DNA of 35,712 nt from Nostoc sp. NMS4 (GCF_017115095.1 NZ_JABXKI010000239.1:1-35712); one strand, 5' to 3'; positions 1 through 6,875 are shown, numbered from the stretch's first letter. Notes: generated by a model from the letters alone, not told the origin. Translations and numbers: made by a program.

Positions 1-55
1 AGTTTATTAAACTGGCACTTTAGTATTAATTTTCCATAAAAGTAACGCAAGAACC
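1..55. repeat. Left terminal inverted repeat (55 bp)
   Basis: These 55 bases are the exact reverse complement of 35658-35712, and the match stops sharply at base 56. The outer 13 bases, AGTTTATTAAACT, are a palindrome with 6-bp arms around one central base. A 55-bp identity equals a k-mer length widely used by short-read assemblers. The contig may therefore end where it enters a longer inverted repeat, or it may carry genuine terminal repeats. Confidence 0.9.
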
Positions 56-297
56 TAGATATCAAAACAATAAACAAATTTACTTTTGAGCGCAAGGCTT
101 TTGATCAATTGCTCGGATACTACGTTCTATCGCTAATTGAAAGACGATTTGAACCAGATATCAAACCGATAGCCCGCTTAGGCATATATTTTAGCCGCTA
201 CGCATACCTCCATGAGTTCCCTGTAGATCAGGTTATTAATCCTAAAACTTTTCCGCAGTTCTTAATTTGGTTTGAAAAACGAGCGCAAGAAATATAG
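46..297 (+). CDS. Hypothetical protein, start uncertain or 5'-truncated
   Basis: The frame is open from base 46, just after a stop inside the terminal repeat, to a TAG at 295-297. No ATG or GTG start exists in it; the first usable start is TTG at 109, giving 62 residues. The reading before that TTG continues as plausible protein (around KFTFERKAFDQLL), so this may be the 3' end of a gene whose beginning was lost at the repeat boundary. It is rich in aromatic and charged residues (RRFEPDIKPIARLG, FPQFLIWFEKRAQEI) with no signal peptide. I do not recognise the family. Confidence 0.4.
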   Translation, partial: RKNLDIKTINKFTFERKAFDQLLGYYVLSLIERRFEPDIKPIARLGIYFSRYAYLHEFPVDQVINPKTFPQFLIWFEKRAQEI

Positions 298-334
298 AAG
301 CTGATGTAGATAACAAAGCCGAGACCAAAAACAT

Positions 335-350
335 TTCCCAAAATTGGGAA
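335..350. repeat. Palindrome site 1, TTCCCAA-AA-TTGGGAA
   Basis: A 16-bp inverted repeat with perfect 7-bp arms and a two-base centre. It lies 38 bp after the stop of the first reading frame. It is one of eight such sites in the window. Confidence 0.9.
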
Positions 351-360
351 TAATTCACCA

Positions 361-388
361 ACCATCTGGGTAATCCTGGATGGTTTTC
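361..388 (+). terminator. Possible weak terminator hairpin
   Basis: ACCATC at 361-366 pairs with GATGGT at 379-384, followed by a short T run. It lies downstream of the first reading frame and upstream of the next gene. The stem is only 6 bp, so termination is a guess. Confidence 0.3.
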
Positions 389-423
389 TGGTTTACTAGA
401 AGATAAGCAAATGGGTGTTCACC

Positions 424-813
424 ATGATTGATTTACTGTCCGAGGATTTAAAGCACTCCGAGAAATACTTTGGCTGTAGTATTGATGTTTGGCGCGATGA
501 TAGGCGCAGATGCTATTTGGCTGAATTATATGCCCCGGTACGCAACAGAATGTTGATGCAACAAAGGCAAGCATTCTCAGATATTCAATCGGCTGTAGCT
601 TACATGAAGAAACAGATCGATAAATACTATTCGCAAGGTTGGTATAAAGGCTGCATTATTGACGTGTGGTTTGAGCTACGCCTTGGCTGCTACTTGGCTG
701 AATTATATGTACCCGTGCAGTCAGAAATGGTGCTACAAGAAAGCTTACCATTCCCAGATACTCAATCAGCCCTAGCTTACATGAGGGCGCAAATCGATAA
801 GTTATCCTTTTAA
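424..813 (+). CDS. Hypothetical protein with internal tandem duplication
   Basis: About 129 residues from ATG 424; an in-frame GTG at 415 would add three residues, and neither has a strong ribosome site. The protein is two tandem copies of a roughly 60-residue unit. Unit 1 holds GCSIDVWRDDRRRCYLAELY and unit 2 holds GCIIDVWFELRLGCYLAELY. Each is followed by a Gln-rich strand, then F-x-D-x-QSA-x-AYM and a QIDK end. There is no signal peptide or membrane segment. The unit probably folds alone as a small alpha/beta domain. It heads a run of three small same-strand genes. The family is not recognised. Confidence 0.7.
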   Translation: MIDLLSEDLKHSEKYFGCSIDVWRDDRRRCYLAELYAPVRNRMLMQQRQAFSDIQSAVAYMKKQIDKYYSQGWYKGCIIDVWFELRLGCYLAELYVPVQSEMVLQESLPFPDTQSALAYMRAQIDKLSF

Positions 814-844
814 TGTCCGTGTGCTGCATTTTGGAGGAATACTC

Positions 845-1069
845 ATGATCCACAAAGTTTTCATGCCAAATGGAAAACAGTTAGCCAGTCACGACGCTTG
901 GATGATGATGCACCCGGCAATGGATGCTGATTGTCAATTTTCAGTGGGTGATTTGGTTGAATTAGAAGAAGGGATTTTTGTTCTTAATGAAGATATTAAC
1001 CCAATGGAGTTAGCAACCGACAAGCAGATTCAACAGGCCCTATTGCAACCAAGTAGTTCAGATTTGTAA
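845..1069 (+). CDS. Small hypothetical protein (74 aa)
   Basis: The ATG at 845 is chosen because GGAGGA at 834-839 sits five bases before it; a GTG at 821 in the same frame has no such site. The product is acidic and soluble. It has a Met-rich stretch (DAWMMMHPAMDAD) and the segment FSVGDLVELEEGIFVLNED, which resembles a short beta-barrel turn. It lies 32 bp after the duplicated-repeat gene and is probably co-transcribed with it. No family assigned. Confidence 0.65.
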   Translation: MIHKVFMPNGKQLASHDAWMMMHPAMDADCQFSVGDLVELEEGIFVLNEDINPMELATDKQIQQALLQPSSSDL

Positions 1070-1121
1070 TCTGATACGTTGAGTTATCACCCAACCAAAA
1101 AGAGTAAAACTTGTTAGTTGT

Positions 1122-1373
1122 ATGAAATTCTCAGATTTACAGAGCGGCGATTTATTTTGTTTTCCAAACGGCGAAGACACCTACAAAAAAATAGGGGATA
1201 CACTTGCAATGCCCTTATGCAGCCGAATGAATCACGTAGCAGATGTGCGTGTGGGAACTGAAGTTATCGGCATAGAACCAAGCGCTTACTCGCGTGATAG
1301 AGAGGAAAATATGCCTGACTTTGAAGGGCTAACTTGGGAGATTCAATGCCAACTGGCAGAAATAGGCAACTAA
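1122..1373 (+). CDS. Small hypothetical protein (83 aa)
   Basis: ATG at 1122, TAA at 1371-1373. The N-terminus, MKFSDLQSGDLFCFPNGED, has the feel of a small beta-rich domain in which a hydrophobic strand follows a Leu-x-x-Gly-Asp turn. No membrane segment or known catalytic motif is visible. It is the last of three small genes before the CRISPR array and is followed 20 bp later by palindrome site 2. Function unknown. Confidence 0.6.
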   Translation: MKFSDLQSGDLFCFPNGEDTYKKIGDTLAMPLCSRMNHVADVRVGTEVIGIEPSAYSRDREENMPDFEGLTWEIQCQLAEIGN

Positions 1374-1392
1374 AATCCGCACTACAAATATT

Positions 1393-1408
1393 TTCCCAAA
1401 ATTGGGAA
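1393..1408. repeat. Palindrome site 2, TTCCCAA-AA-TTGGGAA
   Basis: The arms extend to 9 bp (TTTTCCCAA/TTGGGAAAA, 1391-1410). It lies between the 1122-1373 gene and the CRISPR array. The A/T-rich flanks could allow weak bidirectional termination, but the same core elsewhere is not always placed at gene ends. Confidence 0.9.
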
Positions 1409-1512
1409 AACCAGTTTTTTGGGTAGCATGGGAATTACAAAAGTTATGCCGATTGAAAATTTTAGAGCATAACTTCTATGACCTCACAAAGGAGTTGGTT
1501 GACCAAGCTGCT

Positions 1513-2196
1513 GTTTCAATCCCTAATAGGGATTTGGGTTAATTGCAATCCACCACCCGCCCCGATATTCAACTTACCGTGGGGTTTCAATCCCTAATAG
1601 GGATTTGGGTTAATTGCAATCATCGTATATGTTACTTCCCCAGGAGTAATAGTACTACTGTTTCAATCCCTAATAGGGATTTGGGTTAATTGCAATCACA
1701 AATGCGATCGCATTTACACTCTGTCATTGAGTTTCAATCCCTAATAGGGATTTGGGTTAATTGCAATCGGATTGCAGACGCAAAACTTTGGCTCACGCAG
1801 TAGTTTCAATCCCTAATAGGGATTTGGGTTAATTGCAATGTAATATCGACAATTATCGTTAAGAATAAAGGGTTTCAATCCCTAATAGGGATTTGGGTTA
1901 ATTGCAATTTTGCTGAAACCAGTCAAGCCCGTGCTGCTAATGCCGAGTTTCAATCCCTAATAGGGATTTGGGTCAATTGCAATCTGTTAAGTGCTTCTTG
2001 TCTGTTCATTGGGAATAGTTTCAATCCCTAATAGGGATTTGGGTCAATTGCAATTTAGGCAAGGTTGCTGCTATTTCTGCATCTATTTGTAGTTTCAATC
2101 CCTAATAGGGATTTGGGTCAATTGCAATTTTCGTCTTGTGGGACTAACTTCGATCGGTTGTTTCAATCCCTAATAGGGATTTGGGTCAATTGCAAT
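1513..2196 (-). CRISPR. Orphan CRISPR array, 10 repeats and 9 spacers
   Basis: The repeats are 37 nt and start at 1513, 1584, 1660, 1731, 1803, 1872, 1947, 2018, 2092 and 2160. On the plus strand they begin GTTTCAATCCCTAATAGGGA and end AATTGCAAT. Spacers are 31-39 nt. Transcription is inferred on the minus strand because the repeat then ends in ATTGAAAC, the usual 8-nt crRNA handle of type I and type III cyanobacterial arrays, so the leader would lie to the right. The last four repeats (1947 onward) all carry GGGTCAATT where the first six carry GGGTTAATT. No cas gene lies in the window, so Cas proteins must act in trans. The internal palindrome TCCCTAATAGGGA can form the crRNA hairpin. Confidence 0.97.
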
Positions 2197-2470
2197 GGAC
2201 AGCATCTGAAAGCTTTGCTGTATTTGGTTTTCAAGGTTCAATAGCGCGAATGCAAAAATTATAACATGGCTGTTACTCATTTGACTAGATGTAAATCGCT
2301 GAAAGGCAGTCTAGATAAAGTGCGCGGATGATTTAGTAATACTTTAACTCTCAAGTGCTTATATATAAGGCAATACAGCGATTTTTTACGGATTGTTATT
2401 TTGCACACCTACCTATCCGCGCATTTTGGGAAAAAAACAAGTCTGATTTCAAACCCTACTACAAAGCATC
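2197..2470 (-). promoter_or_regulatory. Probable CRISPR leader and promoter region
   Basis: AT-rich, gene-free DNA next to the newest end of the array. On the minus strand it contains TTATAAT (2258-2264), a good -10 box directed into the array; no convincing -35 is visible. The rest holds no other feature apart from a half-site, TTTTGGGAAAA, near 2425. Leader status rests on the array polarity. Confidence 0.5.
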
Positions 2471-2472
2471 AC

Positions 2473-3159
2473 CTATTCAGCTTCTAGGAATCCTTTTATC
2501 GTTTCAGCCGGAATATTGAAAAGTGGATGGTTAACAAATGTCTTTAATCCTTCCAGTACTCCTGCTTCTAGCGCAGATATCAATCTGGCTTTTAGTGTGG
2601 GATTGCGTTTAATTTCTTGATGAATCGCTTCTGTAACTACGTCTGTTGTTGGATTAGTTTGAGCTAGTTGATTGAGAATTTTTTGAATGTCTGCTGCTGC
2701 CTCAGCCAGATTTTGTTTCTGCTCTGGCAAATAGTTGTTAAAATCGCCTTCAACATTTCCAGCGACTCCGTAGACTGGGGCATGAAAATTTTGCTGTACT
2801 TTGGATTGTTCTGCCATGAGTTTAGGGACTTCTCCGAGTTTATCATTTGCTTGATTAAATAATAAAAAAAGTCTGTTAATTTCCTTTAACTTGTGTCGTT
2901 CCAAAACTTGAAGAGTGGAACCTAATCCCTGGTCAACTACACCAGCAAGGGATAGCAACTTATGCAATAAAGTTTCGTGGCTTGTTGGCTCAAAATAATA
3001 TTGCAGATTACGCCATACAGATGCTTTCTCTCTGATTGAACCTAATCGCCAACCTTCTTTTTCTGCTGCCTCCACCGACTGGTCAGTACGGTAAATGGCA
3101 GTGAGTGTGGCTTGCTGCCGTTCATTGAGTTTTTCCCACAGATGAAGGTGTTTACTCAT
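2473..3159 (-). CDS. Hypothetical cyanobacterial protein with GVAGNVEGDF motif
   Basis: About 228 residues from ATG at 3159; a GTG lies one codon upstream. Residues 1-60 (LNERQQATLTAIYRTDQSVE, then EKASVWRNLQYYF) look like a winged-helix or helical DNA-binding fold. Residues 130-150 carry APVYGVAGNVEGDFNNYLPE, a motif I associate with many uncharacterised cyanobacterial proteins. The C-terminal part is amphipathic helices with IKRNPTLKARLISALEAG and an ETIKGFLEAE end. No membrane segments. It lies 90 bp downstream of another minus-strand hypothetical gene, with a short dispersed repeat between them. Regulatory or signalling roles are possible but unproven. Confidence 0.65.
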   Translation of the reverse strand: MSKHLHLWEKLNERQQATLTAIYRTDQSVEAAEKEGWRLGSIREKASVWRNLQYYFEPTSHETLLHKLLSLAGVVDQGLGSTLQVLERHKLKEINRLFLLFNQANDKLGEVPKLMAEQSKVQQNFHAPVYGVAGNVEGDFNNYLPEQKQNLAEAAADIQKILNQLAQTNPTTDVVTEAIHQEIKRNPTLKARLISALEAGVLEGLKTFVNHPLFNIPAETIKGFLEAE

Positions 3160-3177
3160 CACTCATATCCAAGCTCA

Positions 3178-3212
3178 GGCGTTCGCGGAGCGTCTCGTAG
3201 AGAAGCGAGGCT
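3178..3212. repeat. Small dispersed repeat (SDR-like)
   Basis: The sequence contains GTTCGCGGAGCGTCTCGTAG followed by AGAAGCGAGG. This GC-rich, self-complementary style matches the small dispersed repeats known from Nostoc and Anabaena genomes. It sits in the 90-bp spacer between two minus-strand genes. Confidence 0.6.
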
Positions 3213-3251
3213 CAAGGCGTTCCATTGAAGATTTAGGTTTGCTTAATTTAG

Positions 3252-3692
3252 TCATAGTTTCCTCTCCCTCACGTCTCCACTAAAATTACCTGTAGTGAGT
3301 AGTTCATTCTTCTGGTGGCACTGTTGCATTTGCTCAAACCAGTTCAAGTTAGGACTTTCTCGGTTTTCACGTCGGTAAGCCTCAGCACAAGCCTTTTCAT
3401 AAACCTCATCCCAGCTACGAAGAAAGTCTTTTTGATAAGATGCTAAATCTTTGTATGGGATAGCACTTTCAAGTGAGACAGCCTGCACTATCTCTTCAAA
3501 GCTTTGAAAATACCCAGGCTCAATTGCGATTGCTAACAAAAACCTCACGGAATTGTTTTTAAACTCTTGATGACATAGCTCTAATGCCTCTGATTTCATC
3601 CTACTAACCTTGAGAATTATTTGGAATATTTTACCAAAAATCCCCCCCTTCAGATTGGTTGAGGGATTATTCTTTTGGTGGCGGTTTTGCAT
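3252..3692 (-). CDS. Hypothetical protein (146 aa)
   Basis: The ATG at 3692 has AGAGG only three bases upstream. An internal ATG at 3599 (start MKSEALELCHQ) gives a 115-residue soluble product and may be the true start, because the first 31 residues are basic and low in complexity. The core is helical: NNSVRFLLAIAIEPGYFQSF and KDLASYQKDFLRSWDEVYEK. No recognised domain. It is upstream of the GVAGNVEGDF gene and could be transcribed with it. Confidence 0.55.
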   Translation of the reverse strand: MQNRHQKNNPSTNLKGGIFGKIFQIILKVSRMKSEALELCHQEFKNNSVRFLLAIAIEPGYFQSFEEIVQAVSLESAIPYKDLASYQKDFLRSWDEVYEKACAEAYRRENRESPNLNWFEQMQQCHQKNELLTTGNFSGDVRERKL

Positions 3693-3807
3693 CTGCCTCT
3701 AGTTCAGAAATAAACCTGTCTAGCACTTTTGTTGCGGTTTTGAACTGGGGCGACGTGGTGGCGACTTTTACCCTCAAGGATCGTAAAATGCGATCGCGTA
3801 TTTCCTT

Positions 3808-4244
3808 CTAGTCGGGTCTAGTCTCTGGTCTATCTTCTGGTCTAGTTTCTTCAATAACTTGTCTATTTTCCTCTGTCGCTGCCTGTCTATCATCTTGTCT
3901 AAATTGTGCTAGCAACCGCCGCTCAAACTCCCCCAAGCGTTGGTCTAGTTTAGCGTATATAAGTTCGTCTACTTCCGCCAGAATTGCCTCTAGAGACGGC
4001 GTGTCGGTGGGTGTGGTAGTAATTGGTTTACCCAGTGCGGTGAGAATTGCATCTAGGATGAATTGGCTGGCGGTAATGTTGCGATGGTCGCAAGCGAACC
4101 GGCGTAGCCATCGCTGGCTGCTTGTTTAATTTCGTCCAGGAGTCCGGGGTGTTTGTCTAGCCTGATATTTAATTGGGGGCGAATGGGTTTATCCGGCATA
4201 TAACGGTCTATCTGGTTGTCTAGTTGCGCTACTAGATTAAACAT
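3808..4244 (-). pseudogene. Ribbon-helix-helix regulator, frameshifted by a short repeat insertion
   Basis: The frame starting at ATG 4244 reads MFNLVAQLDNQID, then the strand QLNIRLDK and helix LLDEIKQAAS, and stops at 4053. A second frame continues as NITASQFILDAILTALGKP, then TPSLEAILAEVDELIYAKLD and an Arg/Glu/Asp-rich tail ending at 3808. Removing 23 nt within 4081-4114 joins them as helix-SDHRN-helix, a normal ribbon-helix-helix of the CopG/Arc kind. The intervening DNA is flanked by GCGATGG and CCATCGC, typical of a cyanobacterial small dispersed repeat, and it falls in the turn between helices A and B. The gene is divergent from a recombinase, with an inverted repeat in the shared promoter region. 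It was probably a regulator and is now likely inactive. Confidence 0.75.
4081..4114. repeat. SDR-like insertion inside the RHH gene
   Basis: GCGATGG (4081-4087) and CCATCGC (4108-4114) are inverted arms around GC-rich DNA containing GAACCGGCGTAG. Removing 23 nt restores the RHH reading frame, so the repeat is inferred to be a late insertion. Confidence 0.65.
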
Positions 4245-4275
4245 TACAATTTTTTTCGTTAGAACTAGAAAATAA

Positions 4276-4308
4276 AACTGTTACATTACTATCAGTAATG
4301 TGACAGTT
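4276..4308. promoter_or_regulatory. 33-bp inverted repeat between divergent RHH and recombinase genes
   Basis: AACTGTTACATTACT (4276-4290) and AGTAATGTGACAGTT (4294-4308) are 15-bp arms with one mismatch and a 3-bp centre. The site lies 31 bp from the RHH start and 18 bp from the recombinase start. It is placed to be the operator for both genes, or a recombinase binding site. Confidence 0.8.
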
Positions 4309-4326
4309 TGACTTTTTCGATAAACT

Positions 4327-4917
4327 ATGTTAACTAAAATTGAAAGTAAAAAACAGCGCCAGAGTAACGCAACTTATCGTGATCGAGAATATTTAGAGCC
4401 TAATGAAATTTTGGCTTTAATCAAAGCTGCTGGGGCTAGGGGCAGATATAAAGAGCGCGATCAGTGCCTAATTTTGTTGATGTTCAGACATGGTTTTAGG
4501 GCGACTGAAGCGACTACTTTGAAATGGGATATGGTTGACTTGGATGCAAAACAAATAAATATAAACCGATTGAAGGGAGGTGATAGCGGTAAGCATCCTC
4601 TCCAACCAGATGAGGTAGAATCATTAGTTATTTTGAGAAATCTTTATCCTAAAAGTACTTTCGTATTCCTGCCAGAGCGTGGTGAGCATCTATCAGTTCA
4701 TGGGCTAGGAAAAATCTTCACTCGCGTAGCTCAAATTGCAGGGTTGGAGATTAGAATACATCCACACATGATGCGACACAGTTGTACTTATTTTCTTGCA
4801 AATAAAGGAACTCCAATTCAAGATATCCAGGCTTGGCTTGGTCATAAAAACCCGGCGAATACTATTAAATATCTTCCTGCACCTAAAGGATTTGAGAAAT
4901 TGAATTGGAGTTGGTAA
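4327..4917 (+). CDS. Short tyrosine recombinase (FimB/FimE-size), copy 1
   Basis: 196 residues, consisting of the catalytic domain only. All active-site residues of the tyrosine recombinase family can be placed: R58 in GFRATEA, K83 in LKGG, H147-MM-R150 in HMMRHS, H173 in LGHKN and Y182 in KYLP. There is no N-terminal core-binding (SAM-like) domain, which resembles the small FimB/FimE invertases rather than phage integrases of 300-400 residues. It should cut and rejoin DNA through a 3'-phosphotyrosine link. Divergent from a broken RHH gene, with an operator-like palindrome between them. A related recombinase lies 560 bp downstream on the same strand. Confidence 0.92.
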   Translation: MLTKIESKKQRQSNATYRDREYLEPNEILALIKAAGARGRYKERDQCLILLMFRHGFRATEATTLKWDMVDLDAKQININRLKGGDSGKHPLQPDEVESLVILRNLYPKSTFVFLPERGEHLSVHGLGKIFTRVAQIAGLEIRIHPHMMRHSCTYFLANKGTPIQDIQAWLGHKNPANTIKYLPAPKGFEKLNWSW

Positions 4918-4940
4918 ATTTTAAAGGAACTTGAAAAACG

Positions 4941-5066
4941 TCAACCAACCAGGGAGGGTGTGTCCGTGGGTGTGGTGGTTGTTGGTTTGCCCAACGCAGA
5001 CTTGATTGCCTCTATCAGAAATTCGCTCTTCTTACGAAGAGCGATCGCTTTTCCCAATTTTGGGAA
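4941..5066 (-). pseudogene. 3' remnant of a second ribbon-helix-helix gene
   Basis: On the minus strand this reads IALRKKSEFLIEAIKSALGK, then PTTTTPTDTPSLVG and a stop at 4941-4943. It matches the SQFILDAILTALGKPITTTP and TDTPSL region of the gene at 3808-4244. No N-terminal half is found upstream; the frame instead runs into palindrome site 3. This looks like a decayed duplicate of the RHH gene, now only helix B and the linker. Confidence 0.65.
5051..5066. repeat. Palindrome site 3, TTCCCAA-TT-TTGGGAA
   Basis: Perfect 7-bp arms with TT at the centre, directly following a GCGATCGC octamer. It abuts the point where the second RHH gene loses similarity to the first, so the palindrome arrived with, or caused, the break. 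Confidence 0.9.
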
Positions 5067-5164
5067 AAATGGTACCTGCGATCGCTGCTACTCCTACACA
5101 TCTCAAAAGCAAGATTTTAACTACTGCTGCAAAAAACCGCTTAAATTGATTAACAATTCTGAGG

Positions 5165-5212
5165 ATGGATAAGTCAATTATCCTTGCATGACAACAAAAT
5201 ATGCTTATCCAT
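5165..5212. repeat. Inverted repeat in the 5173-5477 intergenic region
   Basis: ATGGATAAG (5165-5173) and CTTATCCAT (5204-5212) are perfect 9-bp arms, followed by a T-rich stretch. The rest of 5213-5429 has no gene that I can support. Confidence 0.5.
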
Positions 5213-5429
5213 ATTTTCTGACTCTAACCAAAGGTAGTGCTAAAAATCAGCAATCAAGTTGGCACTACTTGGAGTGGCCCCAAGCCTTGTATAGAAAGGA
5301 TAGATATTTGCCAAACTTATCGATGGGGGTGAAATTGGGATTTTGATAGGTGTGAATGATAAGTAATACTTAACTGAGGTCAGTTCAGGTGTGTTGCTTC
5401 ACGAAAGGATCAGGGTTTGGGACAATAGT

Positions 5430-5464
5430 TAGTGTCCATATTTTGACGCGTACACCGGACACTA
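5430..5464. promoter_or_regulatory. Inverted repeat upstream of recombinase 2
   Basis: TAGTGTCC (5430-5437) and GGACACTA (5457-5464) are perfect 8-bp arms 19 bp apart, ending 13 bp before the recombinase start. It could be an operator or a recombination site. It is unlike the 33-bp repeat before copy 1. Confidence 0.55.
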
Positions 5465-5477
5465 CCACCAAGAATAA

Positions 5478-6080
5478 ATGAGGCTGCCACCCCCAACTCG
5501 TCTACCCAACAAGCACTACAGGTCTAGAGAATACCTTACACCAAGCGAAGTGCGATCGCTACTCGATGCCGCACTTGAGCGCAAAGCTCGTTATTCTCAC
5601 CGTGATTATACACTGATGTTGCTCATGTTTCGCCACGGTCTGAGGGTAGGGGAAGCTGTAGGGGCTAAGTGCGGTTTAAGATGGGATGCACTGATGTGGG
5701 GCGAACGTCAGATTTTCATCACCAGGGAAAAGGGCAGCGATTCTGGGGTGCATCCCTTGAGAGACGATGAATTAGTTTTGCTCAAAGAACTCAGAGAGAT
5801 GTTTCCAGATAGCAAATATATTTTCGTTTCTGAGCGCGGTGAGGTGATGTCTACTGATGCGGTGCGAAAGCTGCTTGGGCGGCTGGCGGTACAGGCGGGG
5901 CTTGATATCAAGGTACACTGTCACATGATGCGCCACGCCTGCGGTTACTATTTGGTAAATCAGGGTTACAACACCAGAGAAATTCAAGACTTCCTCGGAC
6001 ACCGGGATATCAAACACACTGAAAAATATACCAAGCTCAACGCTCGACGTTTCCTGAATTTTGATTGGGGTGATTTGTAA
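5478..6080 (+). CDS. Short tyrosine recombinase (FimB/FimE-size), copy 2
   Basis: 200 residues and clearly paralogous to the gene at 4327: YRSREYL matches YRDREYL, FRHGLR matches FRHGFR, and both have HMMRH. The catalytic set is R56, K85, H149-MM-R152, H175 and Y184. There is a small insertion after GLRVGEA (residues 60-68). Like copy 1 it is only the catalytic domain. No clear ribosome site precedes the ATG. Two adjacent short recombinases recall the fimB/fimE arrangement, in which paired enzymes control inversion of a DNA segment; no invertible segment has been demonstrated here. Confidence 0.92.
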   Translation: MRLPPPTRLPNKHYRSREYLTPSEVRSLLDAALERKARYSHRDYTLMLLMFRHGLRVGEAVGAKCGLRWDALMWGERQIFITREKGSDSGVHPLRDDELVLLKELREMFPDSKYIFVSERGEVMSTDAVRKLLGRLAVQAGLDIKVHCHMMRHACGYYLVNQGYNTREIQDFLGHRDIKHTEKYTKLNARRFLNFDWGDL

Positions 6081-6218
6081 AATTTTGACTCAAAGAGCCT
6101 TATGAAAAAATTCAGAGGTTTGACTGTATAATACCAAAAGTTTACCTTATGCTGTGGTCTATTTTTATTCTAAATAAAGAAAAAACTGAGAAATACATTT
6201 TCAGAAGAATTTACTTAT

Positions 6219-6827
6219 ATGAACAAGTCCCAAAAATGCATCTGTGCCATCGCTAGCATGATCTTGAGCTTTGGTGTAATTCCAGCTAAACCGACAGAAG
6301 CGGCTACAGTTACCTACGATCTAACTATTGATTTTGATGCGGGTAGTTTAGCTGGAGAAAGTTATAAGGGTTTCTATAGTTATGATCCAGCATTAATTGA
6401 ACTTGATGGGGTGGGAAAACCTTTTAGGGTTACTGACTTTGATTATAATTTAGGTGGTTTTCAAGAGATTTTAAATTCCACTATTGAATCCCAAAATTTA
6501 ATTGTCAACAGATTGGAAGTTTTCTTTTCTGGTGGTAATGAAAACAAACCAGGTTTATTAATAGATGCCTTTGATAACCCCGCGCCTCCAAATGTATATT
6601 TTGACTTATATTCCTATCCCTTGGGTGATTCGCGTTCGATAGTAGGTAAAAATATTTTTGGTGTAGGTGATTCTGGAAGCGGCGATGGCTTTGTATCGTT
6701 TGGAAGAGTGACTCAGCAGGAACGTTCTGTATCTGTCCCTGAATCTCCCAATATCGTTGGTTTAGTAGTTGCTGGTAGCATAGGTTTGCTGATCAAGCGT
6801 AGGTTAACAGCTTCTCAAAAAGGGTAA
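6219..6827 (+). CDS. Exported PEP-CTERM-like protein
   Basis: 202 residues. An N-terminal signal peptide is visible: basic MNKSQK, hydrophobic CICAIASMILSFGVIPA, and probable cleavage after PTEAA near residue 29. The middle is beta-rich and acidic (YDLTIDFDAGSLAGESYKGF). The C-terminus, VPESPNIVGLVVAGSIGLLI then KRR, has the form of a PEP-CTERM signal: a short motif, a transmembrane helix and a basic end. The motif here reads PES instead of PEP. In the known system such proteins are processed by an exosortase and sent to the envelope or exopolysaccharide; none is encoded in this window, so a chromosomal enzyme is implied. It is monocistronic and ends at a strong hairpin. Confidence 0.8.
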   Translation: MNKSQKCICAIASMILSFGVIPAKPTEAATVTYDLTIDFDAGSLAGESYKGFYSYDPALIELDGVGKPFRVTDFDYNLGGFQEILNSTIESQNLIVNRLEVFFSGGNENKPGLLIDAFDNPAPPNVYFDLYSYPLGDSRSIVGKNIFGVGDSGSGDGFVSFGRVTQQERSVSVPESPNIVGLVVAGSIGLLIKRRLTASQKG

Positions 6828-6875
6828 GTCAAAAAGAAATAGACATACCGTTTAAATCCAAACCATCATAAAAAT

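Noticed and set aside
335..350. Palindromes as simple intrinsic terminators only
   Set aside because: The stem has just three G-C pairs and a two-base centre, and several sites lack a nearby gene end; kept open as a binding-site family instead.
1513..2196. CRISPR region as a tandem protein-coding repeat
   Set aside because: Unit length varies with unique 31-39 nt spacers and stops occur in all frames.
4960..5172. Plus-strand 70-codon frame
   Set aside because: It covers palindrome site 3 and the antisense RHH remnant; its composition is not protein-like.
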